64,000 bases of DNA from Chitinophaga qingshengii (GTDB lineage: Bacteria > Bacteroidota > Bacteroidia > Chitinophagales > Chitinophagaceae). The translations under genes were made by a program, and so were the position numbers. The stretch lies in assembly GCF_014529935.1 (NCBI RefSeq), contig NZ_JACVFC010000005.1, forward strand, positions 310,001-374,000, given 5' to 3'. A model generated the notes under the pieces. That model searched no databases and was not told where the DNA came from. It saw nothing but the letters and a program-made list of their open reading frames with translations. Shown here piece by piece: positions 1 through 8,765 of the stretch (position 1 is the stretch's first letter; every line of letters starts with the position of its first letter).

Positions 1-627
1 AAATCCTATCTCAGCGACTGGATGGCTGCTTCTGAACTGGGTGGTTATGGTGAAATATATGGGTCTGAAAGACTACTGACAGAAATGACAAAAGAAGGGA
101 AAGTGGCTACAGACGGCTTGTACGATCATCGTGTGTACAACACCTTATTCTTCAATGATGCCTACTTCAACGACGCTGCGACGCCGCGCGTGTATGGTTA
201 TAAGTATGACCAGGTATTCGAAAATAATACCATCGCTTTCCGGAAGTGGATACCCAACGATATCGACAAACTGGGAGGTCCCAACGCTATCAATGTTCCT
301 ATTATCCGCTACGCAGATGTGAAGCTGCTGTACGCCGAAGCACAGAACGCGCTGGGAGCACCGGAGCTGGCTATGGAGCAGATCAACGATGTGCGTGCCC
401 GCGCTGCTATGCCGCCGTTGAACCTGACTAATACAACCGATGTGTTTAAACAGCTGGTGCATGAACGCGTGATGGAATTCACCCTGGAAGGTAGCCGTTT
501 CTACGATCTTCGTCGCTGGGGTATGCTCACGGAAAAGATGAAGGAAGCCGGAAGGACGGTGACAGCCGATAAAGGTTATTATCCGCTGCCTCTGAAAGAA
601 GTGCTGAACAACCCATTAGCCCATTAA
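1..627 (+). CDS. SusD/RagB family outer-membrane lipoprotein, C-terminal part (5' end outside window)
   Basis: The reading frame is open from the first base, so only about 208 C-terminal residues are present of a protein that is usually 450-600 residues long. The C-terminal SusD signature is visible: a RYADVKLLYAEAQN helix, then an INDVRARA helix, then EFTLEGSRFYDLRRWG near the end. SusD proteins are surface lipoproteins that bind glycans over a SusC TonB-dependent transporter, whose gene should lie just upstream of the window. The two secreted glycosidases downstream fit a polysaccharide-utilisation locus. The glycan bound cannot be read from the sequence. Confidence 0.93.
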   Translation, partial: KSYLSDWMAASELGGYGEIYGSERLLTEMTKEGKVATDGLYDHRVYNTLFFNDAYFNDAATPRVYGYKYDQVFENNTIAFRKWIPNDIDKLGGPNAINVPIIRYADVKLLYAEAQNALGAPELAMEQINDVRARAAMPPLNLTNTTDVFKQLVHERVMEFTLEGSRFYDLRRWGMLTEKMKEAGRTVTADKGYYPLPLKEVLNNPLAH

Positions 628-657
628 TAATTTTAGATACATAACGGTTAAATAACC

Positions 658-690
658 CCACTGGCGGCTTCGCAGCCGCCGGTGGTTTTT
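658..690 (+). terminator. Intrinsic terminator or attenuator after susD
   Basis: A 12-bp stem (658-669 with 674-685, one G-T pair, TCGC loop) is followed by five T. It ends only 13 bases before the beta-galactosidase ATG, and no TAnnTTTG box is visible between the genes. It may therefore act as a partial terminator that lowers enzyme expression relative to susCD. Confidence 0.8.
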
Positions 691-703
691 ATACCACGGT
701 GCC

Positions 704-3700
704 ATGATGAAAAAAGTATTACTCGCCTTACTGTGCTTACCAGCTACGCTGCTGGCCCAGTCCAACGATTGGGAAAACCCTCAGAAACCTTCGGAACATA
801 CCTTATTCCCGCATGCTCACTTTATTCCCTTCCCGGATGCGGCTTCCGCATTGAAGGGAGACAGTTCTCCCTTTACCCTGTCGCTGGATGGTACCTGGAA
901 GTTCCACCTCGCGGCTAATCCCTCCGCCCGCCCGCAGGGCTTTGAACAACCCGCTTATGATGTAACGAATTGGAAAACGATCCGCGTGCCGGCCAACTGG
1001 CAAACGGAAGGTTATGCCCCTTATATTTTTACAGATGTGGAATACCCCTTCACACCAAATCCGCCATTTGTGCCGAAGGAAGAGAACCCTGTCGGTTCCT
1101 ACCGCCGCAACTTCCAGCTGCCCGCTACCTGGAAAGGCAAACAAACCTGGCTGCACATCGGTGCTGCCAACGCTTTTGTTTATGTGTGGGTGAATGGTAA
1201 ATATGCCGGCTTCAGCAAAGACAGTAAAACACCGGCGGAATTTGATATCACCGCGCTGGTACGGCCAGGCAACAACGCCGTAGCATTACAGGTATTCCGC
1301 TTCAGCGATGGTTCCTACCTCGAAGGGCAGGATATGTGGAAACTCAGCGGCATTGAACGCAGCGTATACCTGGTAGCCCGCGCACCTTTATGCATATACG
1401 ATTATTTCGTTAAACCGCAGCTGGTCAATAACTATAAAGATGGTCTCTTTCAGCTGGACCTGGCACTTAACAAAACACCGGCTGCAACGGACAAGGATAA
1501 ACGTATCCGTGTAACGTTGCAGGACAAGGGCGCCTCCTTGTTCTCAACAGTACTGCCGGTTGGCCGTGATAGCCTGCTGCGCCTGCAACAGGTTCTTCCA
1601 GTCGTTAAATCATGGAATGCGGAAAACCCGCAATTATATCAACTGGTGATTACACTGGAAGATAAACAGGGCCGCCCGGTGGAAAGCTTTACCCAGGCGA
1701 TTGGCTTCCGTACAGTGGAGATCAGACAGGGACTGTTAATGGTAAATGGTAAACCTGTCACCATTAAAGGGGTGAACCGGCACGAACATGACATGCACAC
1801 CGCTAAGGTGGTGAACCGCGAAGGAATGCTGAAAGACATCTTCGCCATGAAGCAGTACAACATCAATGCAGTACGGGCCAGCCACTATCCCAACCGGGAA
1901 GAGTGGTATGCACTCTGTGATCAGTACGGTCTCTATGTAGTGGATGAGGCCAACATCGAATGCGATGGTATGAGCATGCACCCGCTGAAAACCCTTTCCG
2001 ATAAACCGGAATGGCAGGCGGCCTACCTGGACCGTACCCGCCGCATGGTGGAGCGCGACAAAAACCATTGCAGCATCATCACCTGGTCGCTGGGTAATGA
2101 AAGTGAATTCGGCGACAATTTTATCTATACCTACAAGTGGACCAAACAACGGGACAACACCCGGCCGGTACAATATGAACCCGCCCGTAACACCCCCTGG
2201 ACAGACATCGTAGCACCGATGTACAAATCCGTGGCCTGGATGCAGGAATACGTGAAGGAATACCGCGATCGGCCCCTGATCCAGTGCGAGTACGCGCATA
2301 TGATGGGGAACAGCGGCGGTAACCTGCGCGACGACTGGGACCTGATCAATAAATATGATCAGCTGCAGGGCGGTTTCATCTGGGACTTTTCTGACCAGAC
2401 TTTCCTGCAACATGATTCCCTGGGAAGACCTATCTGGGCTTATGGCGCCGATATGGGCACGGTAGGCGCTACCAGCGACACCAGTTTCTGCGCAGACGGT
2501 ATGCTGGCCGCCGACCGCACGCCGCATCCACAGGCTTTTGAAGTGAAGAAGGTATACCAACCCGTACAATTTGCTACCATCGGTTTATCTGCCGATTTGA
2601 TACGGATCATCAATCGTTATGATTTTAACCAGCTGGAAAATATCCATCTTACCTGGGAATTAAAGGGAGATGGAAAAACGATCGCTTCGGCTGATTTGCC
2701 ACACCGGTTGCTACCTCCTCATCAACAGGATACCCTGCGTATAGGCCTGCCGGTTATAACGCCTCAACCGGGCGTGCATTATTACCTGCACCTGAAAGCG
2801 GCGTTAAAGAACGCCGATGGGTTGCTGCCAGCGGGCCACACCCTGGCTACCGACCAGTTTGAATTGCCCTGGTATACACCTGCGAAAACACAGGCGGCGA
2901 GAGGACAGTCACTACAGGTAAAACAAGTTGATGGTGGCTGGGAAGTCGGCAACCCGGCATTTACCGCTACCATTAAAGGCGGCTGGCTGGAGCAATTCTC
3001 TACTAACGGCGCTGCCTATATGCAACAGGCGCTGAAACCCAGCTTCTGGCGCGCTGCTACGGATAACGACATTGGAAACAGTCAACAGGTGCGCTGCGCT
3101 GTATGGCAACATGCGGGCGACAGTACCCGGTTGTTATCGGCATCCATCACCCGGCAGAACCAGCAGCAGGTACAAATACATGCCAAACACGCCTTACCGC
3201 TGGTAGCTGCCACTTACGATATAGACTATACCATTTTTGCCAATGGGGATATTAAGGTAAACGTGAACTTCCAACCCGGAGACACCGTGCTGCCTGAACT
3301 GCCCCGTATGGGCATGCGCATGGTCCTGAATCCCAAGCTGGATAGGGTGACCTGGCTGGGCCGCGGTCCTTTCGATAACTACCAGGACCGTAAATACGCT
3401 GCTGACGTAGACGTATACACGCTGCCCGCCGACTCACTGTTCCATCCTTATCCCCGTGCCCAGGAAAGCGGCTACCGCTCCGATATACACTGGATGGCGC
3501 TACGTTCCGCCACCGGCAACGGCTGGATGGCCCGCACCGACTCCCTGCTGAATATGGGCGTACTGCATTTTGATATGAACCGGCTCAACTTCAACCGTAC
3601 CCATAACATACACGGCGGCTCCATGAACAACGACCCGCTGATCTGGTGGAATATCGACTACCAGCAGGCTGGTCTCGGTGGCGATAACAGCTGGGGAGCC

Positions 3701-3814
3701 AAACCACATGCGCCCTACACCCTGATATACAAACCCTATCAGTACCAGTTTACCTTAAGACCACTGCAAGCTGCAGACATACCAACGGAAAAGGCGAAAG
3801 AGAGATATGAATAA
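704..3814 (+). CDS. Secreted GH2 beta-galactosidase (LacZ-like)
   Basis: This 1036-residue protein matches the full length of LacZ-type glycoside hydrolase family 2 enzymes. It starts with a signal peptide (MMKKVLLALLCLPATLLAQ). The sugar-binding domain follows, then a beta-sandwich, the TIM barrel, and a C-terminal Bgal_small_N-type domain from about residue 740. The acid/base Glu is E466 in WSLGNES and the nucleophile is E529 in QCEYAHMMGNS. The enzyme should remove terminal beta-linked galactose in the periplasm or at the cell surface. It lies behind susD and overlaps the next gene by 8 bases, so the two are probably cotranscribed. The start is the first ATG of the signal peptide. Specificity within GH2 (galactosidase rather than another exo-glycosidase) is likely but not proven. 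Confidence 0.92.
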   Translation: MMKKVLLALLCLPATLLAQSNDWENPQKPSEHTLFPHAHFIPFPDAASALKGDSSPFTLSLDGTWKFHLAANPSARPQGFEQPAYDVTNWKTIRVPANWQTEGYAPYIFTDVEYPFTPNPPFVPKEENPVGSYRRNFQLPATWKGKQTWLHIGAANAFVYVWVNGKYAGFSKDSKTPAEFDITALVRPGNNAVALQVFRFSDGSYLEGQDMWKLSGIERSVYLVARAPLCIYDYFVKPQLVNNYKDGLFQLDLALNKTPAATDKDKRIRVTLQDKGASLFSTVLPVGRDSLLRLQQVLPVVKSWNAENPQLYQLVITLEDKQGRPVESFTQAIGFRTVEIRQGLLMVNGKPVTIKGVNRHEHDMHTAKVVNREGMLKDIFAMKQYNINAVRASHYPNREEWYALCDQYGLYVVDEANIECDGMSMHPLKTLSDKPEWQAAYLDRTRRMVERDKNHCSIITWSLGNESEFGDNFIYTYKWTKQRDNTRPVQYEPARNTPWTDIVAPMYKSVAWMQEYVKEYRDRPLIQCEYAHMMGNSGGNLRDDWDLINKYDQLQGGFIWDFSDQTFLQHDSLGRPIWAYGADMGTVGATSDTSFCADGMLAADRTPHPQAFEVKKVYQPVQFATIGLSADLIRIINRYDFNQLENIHLTWELKGDGKTIASADLPHRLLPPHQQDTLRIGLPVITPQPGVHYYLHLKAALKNADGLLPAGHTLATDQFELPWYTPAKTQAARGQSLQVKQVDGGWEVGNPAFTATIKGGWLEQFSTNGAAYMQQALKPSFWRAATDNDIGNSQQVRCAVWQHAGDSTRLLSASITRQNQQQVQIHAKHALPLVAATYDIDYTIFANGDIKVNVNFQPGDTVLPELPRMGMRMVLNPKLDRVTWLGRGPFDNYQDRKYAADVDVYTLPADSLFHPYPRAQESGYRSDIHWMALRSATGNGWMARTDSLLNMGVLHFDMNRLNFNRTHNIHGGSMNNDPLIWWNIDYQQAGLGGDNSWGAKPHAPYTLIYKPYQYQFTLRPLQAADIPTEKAKERYE

Positions 3815-5753
3815 AATCAAATGGATACTGGCCCTGTTGTTAACGCAACAGGCTGCCAGGGCACAACGGAACCACTTCGCGGATGTATTGGACATTCACT
3901 ATACGGTGAAAGACACCAATCGTATTGCTGCTTCTTTTTTCTCGGATAACGGCGCCTGGCATGCCTATGCATTACCGGCCCATGCTACGGGAACCGGTTT
4001 TACCGGTCCGCTGCTGATGGACATGAAAGGGGAGTGGTTGTCTAAAGGCATCGCGCAGCTACACCTGTATGCCGATGGAAAAGAACTCCCCCTGCAGCAG
4101 GACACGGCTGTCACACATTATTATCCCGGCCTGTTGCAGCTGGGATACCAGGCCGGCCCGGTGAAAGTGAGCATGCAGCTGATTTTTACCAGTAACCGCG
4201 AAGCGACTATCCAAACGATGGTGCGCAATACCGGTCGCCAGCCCTTGCAGCTGCGTTTGCAATGGCAGGGCAATACTTTGCTGAAACGGGCGCAATATGT
4301 TAAAGACGGCGATGCGCTGCGTATCGCCATCGCTGGCACCCGGCATGTTTTCGGTCTTCGCTGGTGGTCGGAGGGCCCCTGGGATATCCGAACTACCGCA
4401 GACGGATATACGGCGGAGCGACATATCTCCCTGCCGGCAGGCGCTGAGGTGGAGGACTTGCAAACACAGGGTTTCTGGCCGGAAGGAAACATAGCTGCCG
4501 CATCCAAGCCTGTATTTGTGAATGAACTGCAGCAAAACGAACAACGCTGGAATGCTTACCTGAAGCGCTTATTCAGTCATATGCCTTTTTCTGAAAAGGA
4601 CCGCTTCCGTAGCCGGTTGGCGGTAAAAAGTATGATCACCCTGTTGACCAACTGGCGCAGCGCTTCAGGACATATATTACACGATGGGGTATTTCCTTCC
4701 GCTTCTTACCAGGGCTTCTATGGCATCTGGTCATGGGATAGCTGGAAACAGGCAGTCGGACTGGCTTACTTCGCACCTGAACTGGCAGAACAAAACATCC
4801 TCACCATGTTTGACTACCAGACAACCTCCGGTATGGTGCCTGATTGTATTTATGCCGATAGTACGGAAAATAATTTCCGTGATACCAAGCCGCCACTGGC
4901 TGCCTGGGCGGTATGGGAAGTGTTCGCCGCCACCCATGACACGGCCTTCCTGCGCAAAATGTATCCGGCGCTGGAACGTTATCATGCCTGGTGGTACGCC
5001 GAAAGGGATCATGACCGCAACGGTCTCTGTGAATTTGGTTCCACCGACGGTACCCGCATCGCGGCAGCCTGGGAGAGCGGTATGGACAATGCCGTTCGTT
5101 TCGATAAAGCGAAGATGTTACAAAACGCTCCGGGCGCCTGGTCGCTCGATCAGGAATCGGTAGACCTCAACGTATACCTGTCTAAAGAAAAAACAATACT
5201 CGCGCAAATGGCGTCCGTGTTGGGGAACCCTGCGGCTGCAGCTGCCTGGCGTCAGCAGGGCACTGCCCTGAATCAGCTGATCAATACTGCTTTTTATGAC
5301 AGTGCCAGCGGCTACTATTATGATCGACATCTCAACGGAGAACTGATCCGCGTGAAAGGTCCCGAAGCCTGGGTGGCGCTCTGGGCGGGCATTGCCCCGG
5401 CATCCCGCATAAAAAAAATGACGCAATACATGCTGGATACCACTGTTTTTAATACTTTAGTACCCTTGCCCGTACTGGATGCCAGCGAAAAAGCATTTGA
5501 TCCGCAACGGGGATACTGGCGCGGACCGGTATGGATAGACCAGTTTTATTTCGGCGTAAAGGGGCTGCAACTTTACAAACAACAACAGGCGGCGAAGACG
5601 CTGGTCAACAAATTATGGCAACATGCAGCAGGTATGAAAGATGACCAGCCGTTGCATGAAAACTATCACCCGCATACCGGCAAAGGCCTGAATGCGGAAA
5701 ACTTCAGCTGGACAGCAGCGCACATACTGATGTTGCTGGCCGGCAAATTTTAA
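3807..5753 (+). CDS. Secreted GH63-like (alpha/alpha)6 glycosidase
   Basis: The protein has 648 residues and a signal peptide ending near AARAQ. It has an N-terminal beta-sandwich of about 250 residues, then an (alpha/alpha)6-barrel of the GH63/MGH1-like type. Visible signatures are WSWDSW (308-313), ESGMDN (E423 to D427, where GH63 enzymes carry the general acid Asp), GYWRGPVW, and HENYHPHTGKG with E618 as candidate general base. Known GH63 members are inverting alpha-glucosidases, including E. coli YgjK, and the related mannosylglycerate hydrolases. The gene starts inside the end of the beta-galactosidase gene and is followed after 10 bases by a kinase/lyase gene. The expected product is a monosaccharide cut from an alpha-linked cap; the linkage is inferred only. 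A trehalase-like activity is an alternative. Confidence 0.82.
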   Translation: MNKIKWILALLLTQQAARAQRNHFADVLDIHYTVKDTNRIAASFFSDNGAWHAYALPAHATGTGFTGPLLMDMKGEWLSKGIAQLHLYADGKELPLQQDTAVTHYYPGLLQLGYQAGPVKVSMQLIFTSNREATIQTMVRNTGRQPLQLRLQWQGNTLLKRAQYVKDGDALRIAIAGTRHVFGLRWWSEGPWDIRTTADGYTAERHISLPAGAEVEDLQTQGFWPEGNIAAASKPVFVNELQQNEQRWNAYLKRLFSHMPFSEKDRFRSRLAVKSMITLLTNWRSASGHILHDGVFPSASYQGFYGIWSWDSWKQAVGLAYFAPELAEQNILTMFDYQTTSGMVPDCIYADSTENNFRDTKPPLAAWAVWEVFAATHDTAFLRKMYPALERYHAWWYAERDHDRNGLCEFGSTDGTRIAAAWESGMDNAVRFDKAKMLQNAPGAWSLDQESVDLNVYLSKEKTILAQMASVLGNPAAAAAWRQQGTALNQLINTAFYDSASGYYYDRHLNGELIRVKGPEAWVALWAGIAPASRIKKMTQYMLDTTVFNTLVPLPVLDASEKAFDPQRGYWRGPVWIDQFYFGVKGLQLYKQQQAAKTLVNKLWQHAAGMKDDQPLHENYHPHTGKGLNAENFSWTAAHILMLLAGKF

Positions 5754-5763
5754 TACAGACGCT

Positions 5764-8067
5764 ATGTTTTATACATTTTCTGCCACCGGGGTGGTAAACC
5801 TGTTGAAAGAGCATTATGGCCTGACCGTTACCGCAAAAGAGCTGGAAGGTTATGAAGAAGCTAATTTTTATGTGAAAGATGAACAGGGCAACGCCTGGAT
5901 CTGTAAGATCGCCGGCGAATCCCAATCACCCGCCTTCCTCGATGCACAGGTCCGCATACTGGAACATCTGGCCCAAAGCGATACCAAAGGCCTTTTCCAG
6001 CAGGTAGTGCGTAACCTTCAGAACGAACCGGTCACCCGTATCGCTACGCCGGAGGAATTGTATTATATCCGTTTGTATACCTGGCTGGATGGACAGCCGG
6101 TTGTAACGGTAAAGGGTACACGCGAGCTGTACGCCTCCTGGGGCAGCTACCTCGGCAAAATGGACAAAGCGCTGGAGAACTTCGCTCATCCCGCGATGCA
6201 CCGCGATATCCGCTGGGACCTGGCCCGTACCCTGGATGCCCGCGACCAGCTGCCCTTCATCAAAGATCCCGAAAGAAAAAGACTGGCGGCTTATTTCCTG
6301 TTGCAGTTTGAAACAGAAGTGCTGCCCGTATGGCATCGCCTGCGCAAAGCCTATATACATAACGACGCCAACGATTACAATATCCTTGTACAGCATGGCG
6401 CGGTGAGCGGCCTGATAGACTTCGGCGATATGGTATACACACAGTTGGTCAACAATGTGGCCATCGCCTGTACCTATGCCATGCTGGAAGCGGCAGACCC
6501 AATGGAGGCCGCCGTGGCCGTGGTGAAAGGTTATCACGAAGCCTACCCGCTCACGCCGGAGGAAACGGACCTGTTGTATTACCTGGTCGCTGCACGTTTA
6601 TGCATCAGCGTGACTACCTCCGCCGAAAAGGCCGCAGCAGGCAGCGACAACGAGTTCCATTTTATTACCGAGAATGGCGCCTGGAAGTTGTTGACACACC
6701 TGATCACGATCAACCCGCTGGCGATGCAACAGGCATTCCGCACGGCCTGCGGCTTTACACCGGTGATCAACGAATCAGCCGACTATACAGCGTTATTGGC
6801 AGAACGCAAAGCACATATCGGACGTAACCTGAGCATCAGTTACAAAGAGCCGCTGAAGATCGTCCGTGGTGCCCTGCAATATCTCTATGATGACAAAGGC
6901 CGCACGTTTATTGACTGTGTAAACAATCCCTGTCACGTAGGTCACTGTCACCCGGTGGTGGTGAAAGCCCTGCAGCAACAGGCTGCGCGACTCAATACCA
7001 ATACCCGCTATCTGCACGATAACCTGGTGGATTACGCCAACCAGCTTATTGCTACTTTGCCGCCTTCGCTGGAAGTGTGTTTTTTCACCAATTCCGGCAG
7101 TGAAGCCAATGACCTGGCTATTCGTATGAGCCGCCACTACGCGAAGCAGAAAGATGTGATTGTACTGGACCATGCCTACCATGGCACTTCTACCGTGGCC
7201 ATGGAATTGAGCCCCTATAAATTTGACAGCAAAGGAGGGTCCGGTAAGCCGGAACATACCCATAAAGCGCTTAATCCGGATATGTATCGTGGTCCTTACC
7301 GCGCCGATGATCCGGAGGCAGGAGAAAAATATGCAGCGGACGTAGACCGTATTATTGCCGGTTTGAAAGAGCAGGGCAGGGGAGTGGCTGCTTTCATCTG
7401 CGAAACTTTGCTGGGCGTAGGCGGACAAATACCCCTGCCGCCGGGTTACCTGAAAGCGGTGTACGCAGCGGTAAAAGCAGCTGGCGGCGTATGTATCGCC
7501 GATGAGGTACAGGTAGGTTTTGGCCGTGTGGGCGACGCTTTCTGGGGCTTCGAGTTGCAGGACGTAACGCCGGACATTGTGGTACTGGGGAAACCTATTG
7601 GTAACGGTCACCCGTTGGCCGCCGTAGTAACTACCCGCGCAGTGGCAGACGCCTTCAATAATGGCCTGGAGTACTTCAATACCTTCGGCGGCAATCCTGT
7701 GTCTATGGCTACGGGATTGGCTGTGCTGCAGGTGATCAAAGAAGAAGGTTTACAGGAACATGCACGGGTAACAGGCAACTATTTTATGGAAGGCCTGCGC
7801 CGGTTAAAAGAAAAACACGCCATCATCGGCGATGTGCGGGGGCATGGTTTCTTTATCGGAGCAGAGTTGGTGCGCGATCGTACCTCGCTGGAACCGGCAG
7901 TGCCGGAGATAGATGTGGTGGTGGAAGCGATGAAACAACGCGGTTTCCTGCTGAGCACCGACGGGCCGTTGCACAATGTGCTGAAGATTAAGCCGCCGAT
8001 GGTGTTTAACAAGGCGAATACCGATGCTTTGCTGACCCATCTGGACGAGGTGTTGTCTTCCCTCTGA
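5764..8067 (+). CDS. Fused APH-type kinase and class III PLP aminotransferase/phospho-lyase
   Basis: The 767 residues contain two enzymes. Residues 1 to about 330 form an aminoglycoside-phosphotransferase-like kinase with H199-N-D201 and N206 in the catalytic loop and D219 in the IDFGD metal motif. Residues from about 340 to the end form a class III PLP enzyme with the phosphate-binding FTNSGSEAND segment, DEVQVGFGR, and Schiff-base Lys K610 in LGKPIGNG. In humans the separate counterparts are hydroxylysine kinase (AGPHD1/HYKK) with phosphohydroxylysine phospho-lyase (AGXT2L2/PHYKPL), and ethanolamine-phosphate phospho-lyase (AGXT2L1). From memory, longer bacterial fusions carry a peptidase domain in the middle; none is seen here. 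The likely role is to phosphorylate an amino alcohol and then eliminate phosphate and ammonia. There is no signal peptide, so it acts in the cytoplasm. Substrate is unknown. Confidence 0.85.
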   Translation: MFYTFSATGVVNLLKEHYGLTVTAKELEGYEEANFYVKDEQGNAWICKIAGESQSPAFLDAQVRILEHLAQSDTKGLFQQVVRNLQNEPVTRIATPEELYYIRLYTWLDGQPVVTVKGTRELYASWGSYLGKMDKALENFAHPAMHRDIRWDLARTLDARDQLPFIKDPERKRLAAYFLLQFETEVLPVWHRLRKAYIHNDANDYNILVQHGAVSGLIDFGDMVYTQLVNNVAIACTYAMLEAADPMEAAVAVVKGYHEAYPLTPEETDLLYYLVAARLCISVTTSAEKAAAGSDNEFHFITENGAWKLLTHLITINPLAMQQAFRTACGFTPVINESADYTALLAERKAHIGRNLSISYKEPLKIVRGALQYLYDDKGRTFIDCVNNPCHVGHCHPVVVKALQQQAARLNTNTRYLHDNLVDYANQLIATLPPSLEVCFFTNSGSEANDLAIRMSRHYAKQKDVIVLDHAYHGTSTVAMELSPYKFDSKGGSGKPEHTHKALNPDMYRGPYRADDPEAGEKYAADVDRIIAGLKEQGRGVAAFICETLLGVGGQIPLPPGYLKAVYAAVKAAGGVCIADEVQVGFGRVGDAFWGFELQDVTPDIVVLGKPIGNGHPLAAVVTTRAVADAFNNGLEYFNTFGGNPVSMATGLAVLQVIKEEGLQEHARVTGNYFMEGLRRLKEKHAIIGDVRGHGFFIGAELVRDRTSLEPAVPEIDVVVEAMKQRGFLLSTDGPLHNVLKIKPPMVFNKANTDALLTHLDEVLSSL

Positions 8068-8080
8068 TTCCTTATATTTG
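8053..8080 (+). promoter_or_regulatory. Bacteroidota-type promoter of rpiA
   Basis: A TTG (8053-8055) lies 17 bases before TATATTTG (8073-8080), matching the TTG/TAnnTTTG consensus. The box ends 4 bases before the ATG, so the mRNA would be leaderless or nearly so. Confidence 0.6.
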
Positions 8081-8084
8081 TTGC

Positions 8085-8765
8085 ATGCAACAACAGGACC
8101 TGGCAAAAAAGGCCGCCGGCGAGAAGGCCACCGAATTCATCAAACCGAATATGACTATCGGTCTGGGTACAGGCAGTACCGCCTATTACGCCATTATGCG
8201 TATAGGCGAGATGGTGAGTAGCGGGATACCACTGCGGGCGGTGGCTACCTCCGAACAGTCGGAGCAACTGGCCCGCAAACAGGGAATACCTATTATCCCA
8301 TTTAGTGACGTAGAAAAAATAGACCTGGATATCGACGGGGCCGACGAGGTAGATGAACACCTGCGGCTGATAAAAGGTGGTGGTGGCGCGCTGTTGCGGG
8401 AGAAGATTGTAGCCGCTGCTTCCGCAGAGATGATTGTGGTAACAGACGAATCCAAGCTGGTAAAGCACCTGGGCCGTTTTCCCCTGCCGGTGGAAATTAT
8501 TCCCTTTGCCTGGGAGTTGACCTTCAGAAGACTGATAGCCCTGGATGCCATGCCGGTATTACGTACCAATAACGGCCGCACCGTAGTGACCGATAATGGT
8601 AACTATATTCTGGATTGCCACTATGAACGTATTAAAGATCCGGTAGCGCTGCATCAGCAATTAAATGATATTCCCGGCGTAGTGGAGAACGGCTTGTTCC
8701 TTCACTACGCCAGCCGCGTTATCATCGGTTATGCCGATGGTTCCGTAAAGTCTTTATCGAGATAA
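8085..8765 (+). CDS. rpiA: Ribose-5-phosphate isomerase A
   Basis: At 226 residues this has the normal RpiA length and interconverts ribose-5-phosphate and ribulose-5-phosphate in the pentose phosphate pathway. Family signatures are all present: GLGTGSTAYY (phosphate loop), DIDGADEVD (two active-site Asp), KGGGGALLREK (catalytic Glu and Lys) and VTDESKLV. It is cytoplasmic. It has its own promoter box just upstream, so it is probably a separate unit from the glycosidase operon. Its last 37 bases overlap the end of the convergent transporter gene. Confidence 0.97.
   Translation: MQQQDLAKKAAGEKATEFIKPNMTIGLGTGSTAYYAIMRIGEMVSSGIPLRAVATSEQSEQLARKQGIPIIPFSDVEKIDLDIDGADEVDEHLRLIKGGGGALLREKIVAAASAEMIVVTDESKLVKHLGRFPLPVEIIPFAWELTFRRLIALDAMPVLRTNNGRTVVTDNGNYILDCHYERIKDPVALHQQLNDIPGVVENGLFLHYASRVIIGYADGSVKSLSR

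Noticed and set aside
1736..2569. Open frame of 277 codons on the minus strand
   Set aside because: It is antisense to the catalytic part of the beta-galactosidase gene and has no domain signature.
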